The notes under the pieces: model-generated
What the model was told of the DNA's origin: nothing
Seen by the model: only the letters and a program-made list of their open reading frames with translations
Database searches by the model: none
Origin: Pyricularia pennisetigena
Lineage: Eukaryota > Ascomycota > Sordariomycetes > Magnaporthales > Pyriculariaceae
DNA length: 64,000 nucleotides
Direction of reading: 5' to 3'
Assembly (NCBI RefSeq): GCF_004337985.1
Contig: NW_021940923.1
Span: 1,031,951 to 1,095,950, forward strand
Part shown: piece by piece, positions 13,330 to 24,685 of the stretch
How positions within the stretch are numbered: the first letter of the stretch is position 1
How the letters are laid out: each line of letters begins with the position of its first letter
Translations under genes and position numbers: made by a program

Positions 13330-16300
13330 TTGGAAGCGTTAGGGGTTTTGTTAGGCCATTAGCGGGCATTTTTTGAATTTCAGGTATTTTAAAGTTATTA
13401 ATCCTTTTGTAACTAACTCCCGTACGTAGTGAATTTTTAATAACGTATATTTAGTACGTTGGTGGTGCGTAAGGTTATATGCGTTAGCTATAAAACCTGT
13501 ATCATTTCCAAATATTGCAATAGGGCCTTTTATAGGTAGTTTAATCTTTATAAATAAGCTTTTAAACCACTGTGCTATACGCAGGGTTTCCGTTAAAGTA
13601 TCGGTTTCGGCTTTTGGAGTGCTTAAAGCTATAATATTAGCCTTTTTGCATTTCCACTTTATAGGGCCCCCAAATAGGGTATACAAATATCCGTAGATGG
13701 ATTTTAAATTTTCCTTAGCCCCGGCAAAATCGCTATTACTAAAACCTAGTAATTTTAGGTTTTTAAAACGGCTTATTAATAAATTGGGTGGTGATTCGGT
13801 TTCAAATAATTTATTTCCGTAATAAATAGATAAGGATTTAATACACGTTAAATAATATAATAGGTTTTTAGCTGCCGTTAAATGGATTATAGTAGCTTTT
13901 ATTAAACAACGTGAAAACTATTAAACCGCAAAACCGATATCCCGGCGCGTTAATAATATTAAATATATAAAGGTGCCGATAATACTCTGTAATAATTTCC
14001 GTTTTAGCGCATTTACGGGCTTACCCCCGTTATGTTTTAACACACCCGGTTGTAAGGGAATAAATATATGTTTGCAATTAATTAATCCGAACGTTGCTAA
14101 TATTTCTTTTATATACTGATTTTAATGGAGTTAAAATAGGCGTTTAGGCCAATCCTTTATAATTTGAACGCCTAAAAAATAGGTTGCAAGGCCCCTGTTT
14201 TCCAACGCGTATACTTTATTAAAACGGGCTTTTAAATCCTAAGTATATTACAATTTAGGACCTATTAGCAGGTAATCGTTTACAAAGGTATCAATAAAAT
14301 ACTTGGATTGAACGTTATAAAAAACAACGGAATTAAAGATTAATAGTTTAAAACCTTCTTCAAAAAATAGGGTTTTAAATTTGTTTTGCCATTTTTTTGG
14401 ACCCAGTTTAAAACCATATAGCGCCTTTTCCAACTATATAACCTGCAATTTTTTCGGGTTATAACCCATTTCCACTAACATTTTAGCGGTAATAGGGTTA
14501 CGATTGTTTACCTATTCGTTAAAACCGTTTGGAATTTGCAAATATATATTTACGTCGGTAAAGTCACTATTTAAAAACGCACCGATAAAGTAGATTTGTT
14601 TCATTTCCCAATTTTGTGCATTAGTTATAGCTAAAAGTATACGCCAGATAAATAATATATTAATGTTAGCAAAAGTTTCGATATAACTTAGGTTTTCGAC
14701 CTGTAAAAAACCCCTAATAATAAACCTAATTTTGCATTTTATAGGTTTATTATTTTTATCCTTTTTTAATTTAAATACCGGCCGGGTAAAAACGAGTTTA
14801 CAGCCTGTAAGCATTTTAACTTTTGGGCTAAAACGGACGGCTTTTGCAGTAACGATTTGGTCGAATTTAAACGCTAAAACAGCCAAACATTTAGCACTTT
14901 TAGGGTTATTTAAGGCCTGTTGGTAATTATTTGGTTTACCGTTTTCAATGGGCTTTTTCTTTATTTTCTTTTTGGCTCAAAAACAAAAATTATGCACGTA
15001 ATTTATATCCATTAAACTTGGGTTTCCGAACTGCGAATTTAACTCCATATTTTATATTTTAGGTGCTGAAAACACCGGAACCTCCGTTGTTTTAAGTACT
15101 GGATTAAGTACCGCTACCGTTATAGGTTTTGGGGGGCGAACGGTAGGCTGTATAGGCTTGGCGGGCATTGCATTTTCCGGGTTTAAATGCCCTGTAACGG
15201 GTGGTAAATACCCTGTATTTTCAGGGTTTTTTAGGGGATAGTTATCCGCGTGAACGCTGTTAATTTCGTTTTCAGGTTCAAAATTAAAATCCCCTTTTAA
15301 GTTAATATTTTCCCCCTTTAAAATCTGTAACGTTTCCCCTGGAATAACTATATTTTTAGCGGTTTTACCCTTTTTAATTTTTACGGTAAAGGTTTTATAT
15401 ACGGCCCGTTTAGCGGGTGCGTAAACCAAAGTTGTAGAATTTAATAAATGGGTTAAATGTTTTACCGTTTCGGTGCGGGGAGCCGATTTATTAGATTTTT
15501 GGCGTTTTTCCAACGGTATAATAACCTGGTATATAATACCAATAACCCGAAAATACCCTAATTTGGGTTTGTACGGTAATCCAGGTTGGGATTCGGAATA
15601 AAATCCCTCGTAAAGTATTAAATCCCTATTAATTACCGCTATACGGTTAATTAAATTAACCACAGCAAATAGTAAATAATACTATAAATATAATGGTATA
15701 CCCGCCGTTATAATGGTAGACCGAAATTTATCCAAAATAACTTTAACGGACCGTTCCGTTAATCCATTTTGGCCGTGGTTATAGGGATTCGAAATGCTAA
15801 AATTAATATTTTTGTTTATAAACCAATTTTAAAGATTTAAATTCACTTCGTACCCCCTATCGAAGTAAAGGTTTAGGGGGTAACGCCCGTATGTAGTTTT
15901 TAAGACCCGAAAAAAAGCTTTTAATAACCATTAAAACCGGGGGTCCGGCTTTATTTCGTAATAGGATCGACCACCGAAAACGTAATTTTCGGTCCATTAA
16001 TAATAAAAATACGGGCTTTTTATTGTAAGGATTAGGTTTAAAAGTCACTGTATTACCTTTTATAAAATCGAAAATATTAGGGGTATAATGAGTGCGACCT
16101 TATTTGTACGCCTAACAAAAATAGTTTTAACGTATATAATACAGGTAATTGCCCTAATTTTGACAAACTTAGGTAAACCTTTTATTATTTTAGCGGTTTT
16201 TTTTTAGCAATAATAACCCTATATACCCCCAACGCCTGTGCCATAACAGGGTTTTTTGGGCCTGGATTTCGTCACAATCACCTGTAATTCCGTTTTTTTA

Positions 16301-18476
16301 AGGGTTAACCAACCGTCCGTAATTCGTTTTAACCTTAAAAAAAGGTAATTCACAGGGGCCTGTTTTAAATCCGATAATAAAAAAGGTTTTAACAACGGAT
16401 TTTTATGTGGGATACCCCCTTTTTTTCGGAGATAATCTTTTTTGTATTAGGTTGTATAAAAAGGTCACCTAGCGGTATGCCGGGCCTACGGGGCCCAATT
16501 TCACGTGGATTTTCAGGGCTTTTACCGTTAAACTTTTGCGTTATAGGTGAATTTACGGCTATTTCCGTATTTTGTTCGGGATTTAGTTTTTCCGTTACCG
16601 TATTTTCTTCCGGTTCCGAATCGGTGTGAATTTTATAATCCCCTTCAGGGTTTATATTATTTAATTCTATTTCCAACGAGGCTGGGTAGCCTTGTGTAAC
16701 CCCTCGTAAAGCCATGATAAAAACGGTATTATATTTACCTATTACACAGGCGTACTTCGAAATAACGTTATTTCGAAAAAGGATATCGCACCCTTTAACC
16801 TTTTTAACAAAACGAATGTTTAACGGTATTTAAACGTCCCCACGCCTTGCCATCCTTATCGTACAGGGTATTTTTTAATAATGTGCCCCCTATATTATAG
16901 TGTATAAAACCATTAACGATATTTATTCCAAAGGAGGGGATATAAAACGTTATTTAACGTAACTTTTTTAAATTCGTCAACTTTTTGGCCGTAACGGACC
17001 TGTATTTTCACAGTTCCGGTGCCTACAAACCTAATAGGGCCACCTTTTGTACCGATTTCGATTGTAAAACCGGGGGTATAATCGGTAAAAAGTTGCTTAT
17101 TTGCAAAAATATGGTGCGTATTACCTGTATCGTACAGGATAGGGTAACCTAATTTCCATGGTTTAAAAGTCCCTTTTACGCCGCGTCCAAACTTCGTTTT
17201 AACCTTGAAATTAGCTGCTGAAACTTGTGGTTTTAGCGTTTTACCGGTATCGGTTTCCGAATCCGAATCCGAACGTAATTCTATAATGCCGTTAATAGCG
17301 GAAATAACCTCCTGTTCCAAAGCGTTATACGTTACGCTTTCGTTAACGTGAATCTGAAATCGAACCCGTAAATAATTCGAAATCCATAAAAATTATGGAC
17401 GTTCCAACGGTTAATTTATTGGAAAAGGATTTAGTATTTTTTGCAGAAACAGAATCCGAATTAGAGTTTTTACTTTTTTTTCGTAATTTAAAGGTGTTTT
17501 CCTGCCCATTATTTTCCTTTTTAACGCCTTTTTTAGCGTTTCTTTTACCCGTTTTTTTGCCTTTAAACCTATAATTAGCGATTTTAACCGTTGTAAAGTT
17601 TAAAATCGAATTTTCGGATATAACATCCGCCATAAGGTATTGCAAATTTAATTTTTCCGAATTTTGGCCTATTGTTTGCAGGGCCCGTTGGGTACTGCGT
17701 TGGCGTTCGGTCCAAATAGGGAATATCCCCTCCAGGGCCCGTAAATACTCATTTCGTACGTTTACGGGGTTAATTTGCACGTTAGTATTCGTTAATTTAC
17801 CTACTAATAAGTTAAATCGGTTGTTAAATTCAGGTATTATACCTTTAAATTTTGAAAAATTTGAAACGTGGAATTCCCGATATAATAAATCTCGACTAAT
17901 TTCGGGTGCAACGGAATAATTATTTCCCAGAGTTTTATTAACCGTTACGGGGCTGGAATACCATACAATGGACTTTAAAGGTTTTCTGGTTAAACTGTTT
18001 TTTATGAACAATAATATCATTAATTGCTCGTTTTCTGGCAAAAAATAACCAATTTCAGGGTTGGAAATAAATTCCACTGCTTTTATAGCCCTAAATTGTA
18101 CTATTAACGCCTGTTTCCACAAATTGTAATTGCTAACCCTTATTAATTTACAATTTTCGGGGAAAAAAAATACCCGTTTCGATAGTTTTTTACCTATCCC
18201 GTCACCTAAAATTAAGTTACTAGGTGGATTAAGGGGTGCGGTAACGGGTTTGCTTTCCGCATCACTATTGAAATTAATGGAATTACCGTTTTTCAGGGTT
18301 AATAGGGTAATTAACAGTTAAATTGTTCTTTAAGATTAATCCATTTACGTAATTAACGCTTTTAATTACAGGTTTTGGGCCTGTAATTTAGCGGTTAAAA
18401 CTTCGTTTGGGCTGGGTTTAGGCCTTTTATTTGTTGGAATTGGGCCTGGGAGGCCCGATATAGGGCTGTTTTCCAT
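13330..18476 (-). pseudogene. Copia B copy 1 gag-pol relic
   Basis: The likely original start is the ATG at 18474-18476 (MENSPISGLPGP), conserved in copy 2 at 56233. A UBN2-like gag body is open at 17343-18122, followed by a basic region. Protease lies at 16913-17320 with LYDTGNTHHIFANK, the copia D-T-G-type site. Integrase remnants lie at 15052-16715. RT lies at 14248-14886 (KIRFIIRGFLQ, then MEKALYGFKLGPKKW, and FVNDYLLIG where F/YVDD-LLI is expected). RNase H lies at 13351-13686 (IALSTPKAETDTLTETLR, IFGNDTGFIANA). Copia RNase H normally has LS..EAEY and DN, so two catalytic positions look altered. Frameshifts and TAA/TAG codons separate the pieces; the copy is dead. Confidence 0.8.
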
Positions 18477-19157
18477 GGTAAAGTAATTTGAATTGTAATT
18501 GCAATTCGCTAATTTATAGCTATAATCAGTTAACCTGATTGCTTAAGGGTAAATACCTTATTTAATTTAGGATTTGCTATACCGTTTGCCTTTTAACGGG
18601 TATAAACCTGTGATTGCCAATTACAGCGCTTATTGCTATTTTCAATGGTTAGAATCCATTAAAATACAGGGTTGGAATCCCTGAAATAACCAATTAATGG
18701 GTGCCCTGGGATTTGTACCAATCCAGTTGCACGTAACGAATTCAATTGGTTATATGGGTGCAGGGTAAACTGCAGGGTATCGTGCAGGGAAATTAACCAT
18801 TAACGTAATTCCGCTAATGGGTTTATGGGTTATTGTAAACCCTATTAAAGGCACTAGGATTTAATGGGCTATTAACGAACGAATACAGTGGTCTTTGGCC
18901 CTAACTCATTAGCGTAAACCCTATTAAAAATTTGAACCAATTACAGTGGCGTGCACGATCCATAAAAACCACACCAAAAAATTTTTTGGATTTGCAATGG
19001 AAACGATCGTTGCAATACCTAAAAGGGCCTAAATCGAACGCTAATTTTTAACGATCCCCATTGTAAATACAAGGGGTTAAGTGCTAAATTAGCGCCTAAA
19101 ACCAACAATTTTGCATAAAAACAGCAATATCTTCGTCAATATACGTGCTGTAAAAAT
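18477..19157 (-). other. 5' noncoding region of copia B copy 1
   Basis: Between the inferred gag ATG and the junction with the copia A LTR. It aligns by eye with 56234-56905 of copy 2. No ORF or further motif is seen. Confidence 0.6.
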
Positions 19158-20054
19158 TGAAAAAAGGAAGGTAATGTGATGAATTGTGAAGTGAATATAT
19201 CCGTATAAGGTAGATATATATAAGGGGAAAAAGGTCACTTTTGTAAGTAAGATAGATAGAGGTAAAAATTGTATTGATGGTTGAATGAATCGAGAGATCG
19301 ATGGATAGATAGATCAATAAATAGATGGATGGATAGATTATAAAACTTCCTCTAATTCTAAGGCGGGAAACTCTTCCCTATTTATCTGCAAAAGTATTGC
19401 ATGTGGCAATCCATGTATTACAAATCCACGTATTAAGGTTTGCATTTTATTTTCCCAACTAGGATAAAATAAAACAACGTTTTAGCGTTCACCTATTTAT
19501 GTATGTGGCTATTTTGAACGTCTCATATTCAAAACGTTGTATGACGCAATTTTCAAAACCTTACCTGTATTTATGTTATGCGTTTTATTTTTACCAAAAT
19601 AGGTTTGCCTGTGGATCGTATGATCTGCAAATGATCTGCGTTCATTTCTTTTGCCCAAATAGGTCAAAAGTATACATGCATGAATTGTGTGCAATTGTAT
19701 TGCATTATTTAATTGATACACGTTATACATTGCATAAAGGTTATGCAGTATTGTGCATAAGAATTATACATTGTTGTGCATATTAATTATGCATTATTGT
19801 GCATAATTATGCATCGTAGTATTTACTACGTGCTTAAAATTATAATATGAGTTTATTGTTTTTTTATGCATTGCATCATATTTATGCATAGTTGTGCATA
19901 ATTTTGCATTATAATATATATTACGTGTTTAAGCTTATAATATAAGCTTATCATTTTTTTATGCACTGCATAATAATTATGGATAATTGTGCATAATTAT
20001 GTATCGTAATATATATTACGTGCTTAAGCTTATAATATAAGCTTATTATTCTCA
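19158..20054 (-). mobile_element. Solo LTR of copia A between inverted copia B pieces
   Basis: 897 bp, reverse orientation, from TGAAAAAAGGAAGG to TTATTATTCTCA. It has three terminal cassettes containing TAAGCTTATA-type palindromes. Flanks are AAAAT and TAAAT, similar but not identical. On its left copia B runs on the minus strand and on its right another copia B piece runs on the plus strand, so it sits at an inversion or fusion breakpoint. Confidence 0.85.
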
Positions 20055-20746
20055 TAAATTTTAGCATTTCGAATCCTTATAACCACGGCCAAAACGGATT
20101 AACGGAATGGTCCGTTAAAGTTATTTTGGATAAATTTCGGTTTACCATTTTAACGGCGGGTTTACTATTGTATTTATAATATTATTTATTGCTTACCGTG
20201 GTTAATTTAATTAGCCGTACAGCGGTAATTAATGGGGATTTAACATTTTACGAGGAATTTTATTCCGAATTCCAACCTGGATTACCGTATAAACCTAATT
20301 TAGGGTATTTTCGGGTTATTGCTACTGTATACCAGGTTATTATACCGCTGGAAAAACGCCAAAAATCTAATAAATTAGCTCCCCGCACCGAAACGGTAAA
20401 ACCTTTACCCCATTTATTAAACTCTACAGCGTTGGTTTACGCACCCGCTAAATGGGCCGTATATAAAACTGTTACCGTAAAAATTATAAAGGGTATAACC
20501 GTTAAAAATTTGGTTATTCCAAAGGAAACGTTACAAATTTTAAAAAAAGAAAATAAAAATTTAAAGGGGGATTCTAATTTTAAATTAAAAAACAAATTAA
20601 TAACGTTCCAACGGATTATTATCCCCTAAAAAAACCCTGAAAATACAGGGTATTTATTACCTGTTACAAAGTATTTAAACCCTGGAAATACAGTGCCCGT
20701 CAAGCTTATATAACCTATTATTCGCCCCCCAAAACCTATAACGGTA

Positions 20747-22150
20747 TAGGACCTGTCCAAAAATGACGCAACGCCACAAGGGTATTTTTACACCGCGTTT
20801 TGGATCGCGTTACCCTCCCAAAAATCACCCTTTTCAATCCACCACAACTCGGCCAAAACATGTAAAACGAACGTGCTTTTGGGCTTACTTTAACCGGAAA
20901 CCGCCAAAAATATAATAAATTTAAACCAGAAACACGTGCCGCTATAATGCAGGCGAGGACGCTGGGGCAAAATTGTCAAAAGGTGGCCGACGCGTTCCAA
21001 ACCACAAAATTTACAATCCTGCGTACAAAACGTAAATGGAACGAACACCGTTCCCTTTAATACCTACCTAAATCCGGCCGGTTAAAGCTATTTACGGAAA
21101 AAAACACCCGTAATTTTACGCGTATAGTGCGAAATACCCCTAAAATCAACTGGTATACTTTCCGCACGGAAATGCAAAGGGTAAATAACCGTTTTATTTA
21201 CCGCAGGCGTTTAAAAAGCAAAAAATCCTGCATTGGAAGGCCACAAAACGCATTTTATTATTTTAGGGGTTTGTTAAAAAGCGCCCAAAATTTATATATA
21301 ATTGGGAGGGTAACGAAAAAAATTTAACTGAAATACGTATATATAAAATAAAACTATTCCCAATTACTAATAACGCGTACCCTATAGGTTATATATAACG
21401 ACGAATGCTCGGTGCACAACGCCCGTTTAGGGGGTATATTATAGGTATTCGGATACTTAAACGACCGTTATAACCCAGAAAATATATATTAAATAACGCA
21501 CGGTAAACCCTCGATTACAATTATATTTTGGGCATGCATATGTAAAGGGGGTAAATCCAAACTAATCGCTATGCGCCGGGACGAACGGCCAGGTAAAAAA
21601 GGAGGTTATTCGTCGCGAAACTATAGTAACGCGTTAAGGGAAGGTTTAATCCCTATATATAACGGAACGAGGCGATTTCAACAAAATAACGCCGGTATGC
21701 ATAAATCGGTGCAAACCATAATTTGGATCCTCAACAACGCGATCGAATTAATCGATTGGCCGTTTCGCAACCCAGATATTAGCCCTATAAAACACGTATA
21801 GAAACTATTAATAAAAACAATAAAAAAACAGCACCTTCATTTTAGTAAACTAGATAAAAATAGGGCCGCGATAAAGGAATTCATCAACCTGGCCCAAATT
21901 ACGTGGGATGGGTTGGACCAAACCAAAATCGATTAACTATTTAAATTTATGCCCCGCAGGATTGCAGCGGTGCGCGAAGCCGAAAGTTGGTATACCAAAT
22001 ATTAAAAAGCATTGGAATAGCTTGATTTTCATATATTTACTTTATTTGTAACCCTAAAATTGAATGTATGGACTTACACTAAAGTTTGGTGGTGCAGATA
22101 ATAGGGGGGGTTAACCCCTGTCGCGTTGCGTTATTTTTGGACAAGTGCTG
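20747..22150 (+). mobile_element. Tc1/mariner-type DNA transposon, RIP-dead
   Basis: 1404 bp flanked by TA on both sides (20745-20746, 22151-22152), the Tc1/mariner target. Terminal inverted repeats of about 30 bp: left TAGGACCTGTCCAAAAAT, right end read inward CAGCACTTGTCCAAAAAT, both continuing into ACGCAACGC. Removing the element and one TA restores the copia B sequence seen near 46505, which confirms the boundaries. Confidence 0.93.
20940..22005 (+). pseudogene. Tc1-like transposase relic (DD34E, catalytic residues mutated)
   Basis: Helix-turn-helix N-terminal remnants, then NDECSVHNAR (first Asp at 21400), RFQQNNAGMHKS (second catalytic Asp replaced by Asn, codon 21685-21687) and IDWPFRNPDISPIKHV (catalytic Glu replaced by Lys, codon 21790-21792). 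Spacing between the second and third positions is 34 residues, as in Tc1 DD34E enzymes. Asp-to-Asn and Glu-to-Lys are both G-to-A changes. Stops are present upstream and downstream. An intact version would cut and paste the element; this one cannot. Confidence 0.88.
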
Positions 22151-22152
22151 TA

Positions 22153-23513
22153 GCGGTACCTGATCCAATACCTAAAACAACGGAAATTCCGGTGTTTTCA
22201 GCACCTAAAATACAAAATATAAAGTTGAATTCGCAGTTCGAAAACCCAAATTTAATGGATATAAATTACGTGCATAATCTTTATTCTCAAACGAAAAAAA
22301 AAATAAAAAAAAGTCCATTCAAAACGGCGAACCAAATAGCTACCAACAGGCCCTAAATAACCTTGAAAATGCTAAATAATTAGTTGTTTCAACGTGCAAA
22401 TTCGACCAAATTATCACTGCAAAAACCTTCCGTTTTATCCCTAAAATTAAAGTGCCTGCAGGCCGTAAATTCGTTTCTACCCGGCCAATATTTAAATTAA
22501 AAAAGAATAAAAATATTAAACTAATAAAATATAAAATTAAGTTTATTGTTAAGGGTTTCTTTTCAGGTCGAAAGCTCAAATTATATCGAAATTTTTATTA
22601 ATATTAATATACCACTTACCTGGCGTATACTTTTAATTATAACTAATGCATAAAATTGGGAAACAAAACAAATCGATTTTATCGGTACGTTTTTAAATAG
22701 TGACCTTACCGACGTAACTATATATTTGGAAATTCCAAACGGTTTTAACGAATAGGCCAAATTTTATAACCCTTCCACCGCTAAAATTTTAGTGGAAATG
22801 GGTTATAATCCGAAAAAATTGCAGGTTATACAGTTGGAAAAAGCGCTATACGGTTTGAAACAGGGTCCAAAAAAATGGCAAAACAAGCTTAAAACCCTAT
22901 TTTTCAAAAAAGGTTTTAAACCGTTAATCTCTAATCCCACTGTTTTTTATAACGTTAAATCCAAATATTTTATCGTTACCTTTATAAATAACTGCCTGCT
23001 AATAAATCCCAGATTGCAATATATTTAGGAATTAAAAACCCGTTATAATAAGGTATACCCGTTGGAAAACAGGGGCCCTGTAACCTATGTTTTCAGCGTT
23101 TAAATTAAAAGGGATAAACCTAAACGCCTACTTGAGCTCCATTAAAATCAATATATAAAGGAAGTATTAGCAACATTCGGATTAATTAATTGTAAACCTA
23201 TATCGGTTCCCTTATAACCGGGTATGCTAAAATATAGCGGGGGTAAACCCGTAAATGGGTTAAAAATAAAATTATTACAGCGTATTATCGGTACCCTTAT
23301 ATATTTAATACTATTAACGCGCCCGGATATCGGTTTTACGGTTTAATAGCTTTCACGTTCTTTAACAAAAACTATTAAAATCCACTTAACGGCAGCTAAA
23401 AACCTATTACATTATTTAGCGAATACTAAATCTTTATCTATTTATTACGGAAATAAAATATTTAAAGCCGAACTACCACCCAGTTTTTTAATAAAGGGTT
23501 TTAAAAGTTTTTA
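22153..23513 (+). pseudogene. Copia B copy 3 RT / RNase H relic
   Basis: Contains MEMGYNPKKLQVIQLEKALYGLKQ, in which LEKALYGLKQ is the diagnostic copia RT block (22792-23028). The active site that should read VDDLLI reads INNCLLI: both catalytic Asp are Asn, each one G-to-A change. Multiple stops follow. It is inactive. Confidence 0.8.
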
Positions 23514-24404
23514 TGAGAATAATAAGCTTATATTATAAGCTTAAGCACGTAATATATACTACGATACATAATTATGCACAACTATGCATAAATATTATGC
23601 AATGCATAAAAGAATAATAAACTTATATCATAAGTTTAAGCACGTAGTAAATACTACGATGCATAATTATGCACAATGATGTATAATTATTATGCACAAT
23701 AATGCATAATTAATATGCACAACAATGTATAATTATTATGCAAAATGATGCATAATTATTATGCACAATACTGCATAACCTTTATGCAATGTATAACGTG
23801 TATTAATCAAATAATGCAATACAATTGCACACAATTCATGCATGTATACTTTTGACCTATTTGGGCAAAAGAAATGAACGCAGATCATTTGCAGATCATG
23901 TGCAGATCATACGATCCACAGGCAAACCTATTTTGGTAAAAATAAACGCATAACATAAATATAGGTAAGGTTTTGAGCATTGCGTCATACAACGTTTCAA
24001 ATATGAGACGTTCAAAATAGCCACATATATAAATAGGTGAACGCTGAAGCGTTGTTTTATTTTATCCTAATTGGGAAAATAAAATGCAAACCTTAATACG
24101 TGGATTTGTAATACATGGATTGCCACATGCAATACTTTTGCAGATAAATAGGGAAGAGTTTCCCGCCTTGGAATTAGAGGAAGTTTTATGATCCATCCAT
24201 CTATCTATCTATCGATCCATCCATCGATCCATCCATCTATCTATCTATCGATCTATCCATCGATCTCTCGATTCATTCAACTATCAATACAATTTTTACC
24301 TCTATCTATCTTACTTATAAAAGTGACCTTTTTTCCCCTTATATATATCTACTTTATACAGATATATTCACTTCACAATTCATCACATAACCTTCCTTCT
24401 TACA
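23514..24404 (+). repeat. 5' LTR of copia A
   Basis: 891 bp, TGAGAATAATAAGC...CCTTCTTACA. It starts with two cassettes carrying the perfect palindrome TAAGCTTATA-T-TATAAGCTTA and ATGCATAA-rich sequence, then a unique middle, a CCATC/TATC tetranucleotide tract (24188-24270) and a TATA box. It shares variants with the inverted fragment at 30044-30674 rather than with its own 3' LTR. Confidence 0.92.
24316..24323 (+). promoter_or_regulatory. TATA box of the copia A LTR promoter
   Basis: TATAAAAG about 80 bp before the LTR end, in sequence conserved in every LTR A copy (3' LTR copy at 29954-29961). Position suits a U3 promoter with a short R-U5. The start site is inferred, not seen. Confidence 0.6.
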
Positions 24405-24419
24405 GGTTATGAGCCCGGG
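24405..24419 (+). other. Primer-binding site for an initiator tRNA-Met half molecule
   Basis: GGTTATGAGCCCGGG directly after the LTR end. The first 12 bases are complementary to the anticodon stem-loop of eukaryotic initiator tRNA-Met (GGGCTCATAACC), not to a tRNA 3' end. Drosophila copia is known to prime from a cleaved 5' half of this tRNA, and several fungal copia elements are similar. Copia B has the RIP-altered form AATTATAAACCCGG at the same place (56995-57008). Confidence 0.85.
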
Positions 24420-24685
24420 TGCTCGCTTGTTAAAAAGGCCACTTTTTCCACCTTTTTACATATACTTTCTATCCAACCTTTGTTTTAACATAAAGAACCT
24501 TTTTATTTACCTACCTATTGTTAAATTTTAACTTTAGGCCTAAATAAAAAGAGATATATTTTCTACTTCTGAGAAAATATATTATATAACGGGTATATTA
24601 TTTATATAATATTCCTTTGAATATAGAAAGTCTCTACTCATTAAAAATAACATTTTCAAGTAAATAAACTTTATTTATATTGAAA
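24420..24685 (+). other. Copia A leader
   Basis: AT-rich untranslated leader between the primer site and the gag-pol ATG. No upstream ORF of note and no other feature recognised. Confidence 0.6.

Larger units (their letters stand above)
12177..19157 (-). mobile_element. Ty1/copia element copia B, copy 1, lacking its 5' LTR
   Basis: Minus-strand element. The 3' LTR is on the left (12177-12729), next to a polypurine tract, followed by RNase H, RT, integrase, protease and gag reading rightwards. This is copia order, with integrase upstream of RT. Compared with copy 2, about 100 bp plus the 5' LTR are missing at the right end, where a copia A LTR starts at 19158. RIP-type stops are abundant. Confidence 0.85.
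20055..23513 (+). mobile_element. Copia B fragment (copy 3, inverted), split by a Tc1 element
   Basis: Plus-strand sequence matching the integrase-to-RNase H part of copia B copies 1 and 2. It begins in integrase (20055), is open at 20189-20629 (VNLISRTAVINGDLTFYEEFY), is interrupted by the Tc1 element at 20747-22150, resumes at 22153, and ends inside the RNase H region at 23513 where the copia A 5' LTR starts. Both termini and LTRs of copia B are missing. Confidence 0.85.

Noticed and set aside
19499..19786. Repeated ORF of about 60-95 codons in several LTR A copies, on either strand
   Set aside because: It recurs because the LTR recurs; the frame is not consistently open in all copies and shows no domain. 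A small LTR-encoded protein cannot be excluded but is not supported.
23514..23800. Repeat spacing in LTR A suggesting a CRISPR-like array
   Set aside because: Units are imperfect palindromic cassettes in tandem inside LTRs of a eukaryotic element, with no unique spacers.
24680..24685. Copia A polyprotein starting at 24680
   Set aside because: The codon there is TTG; the first in-frame ATG is 24686, at the start of a normal copia gag N-terminus.
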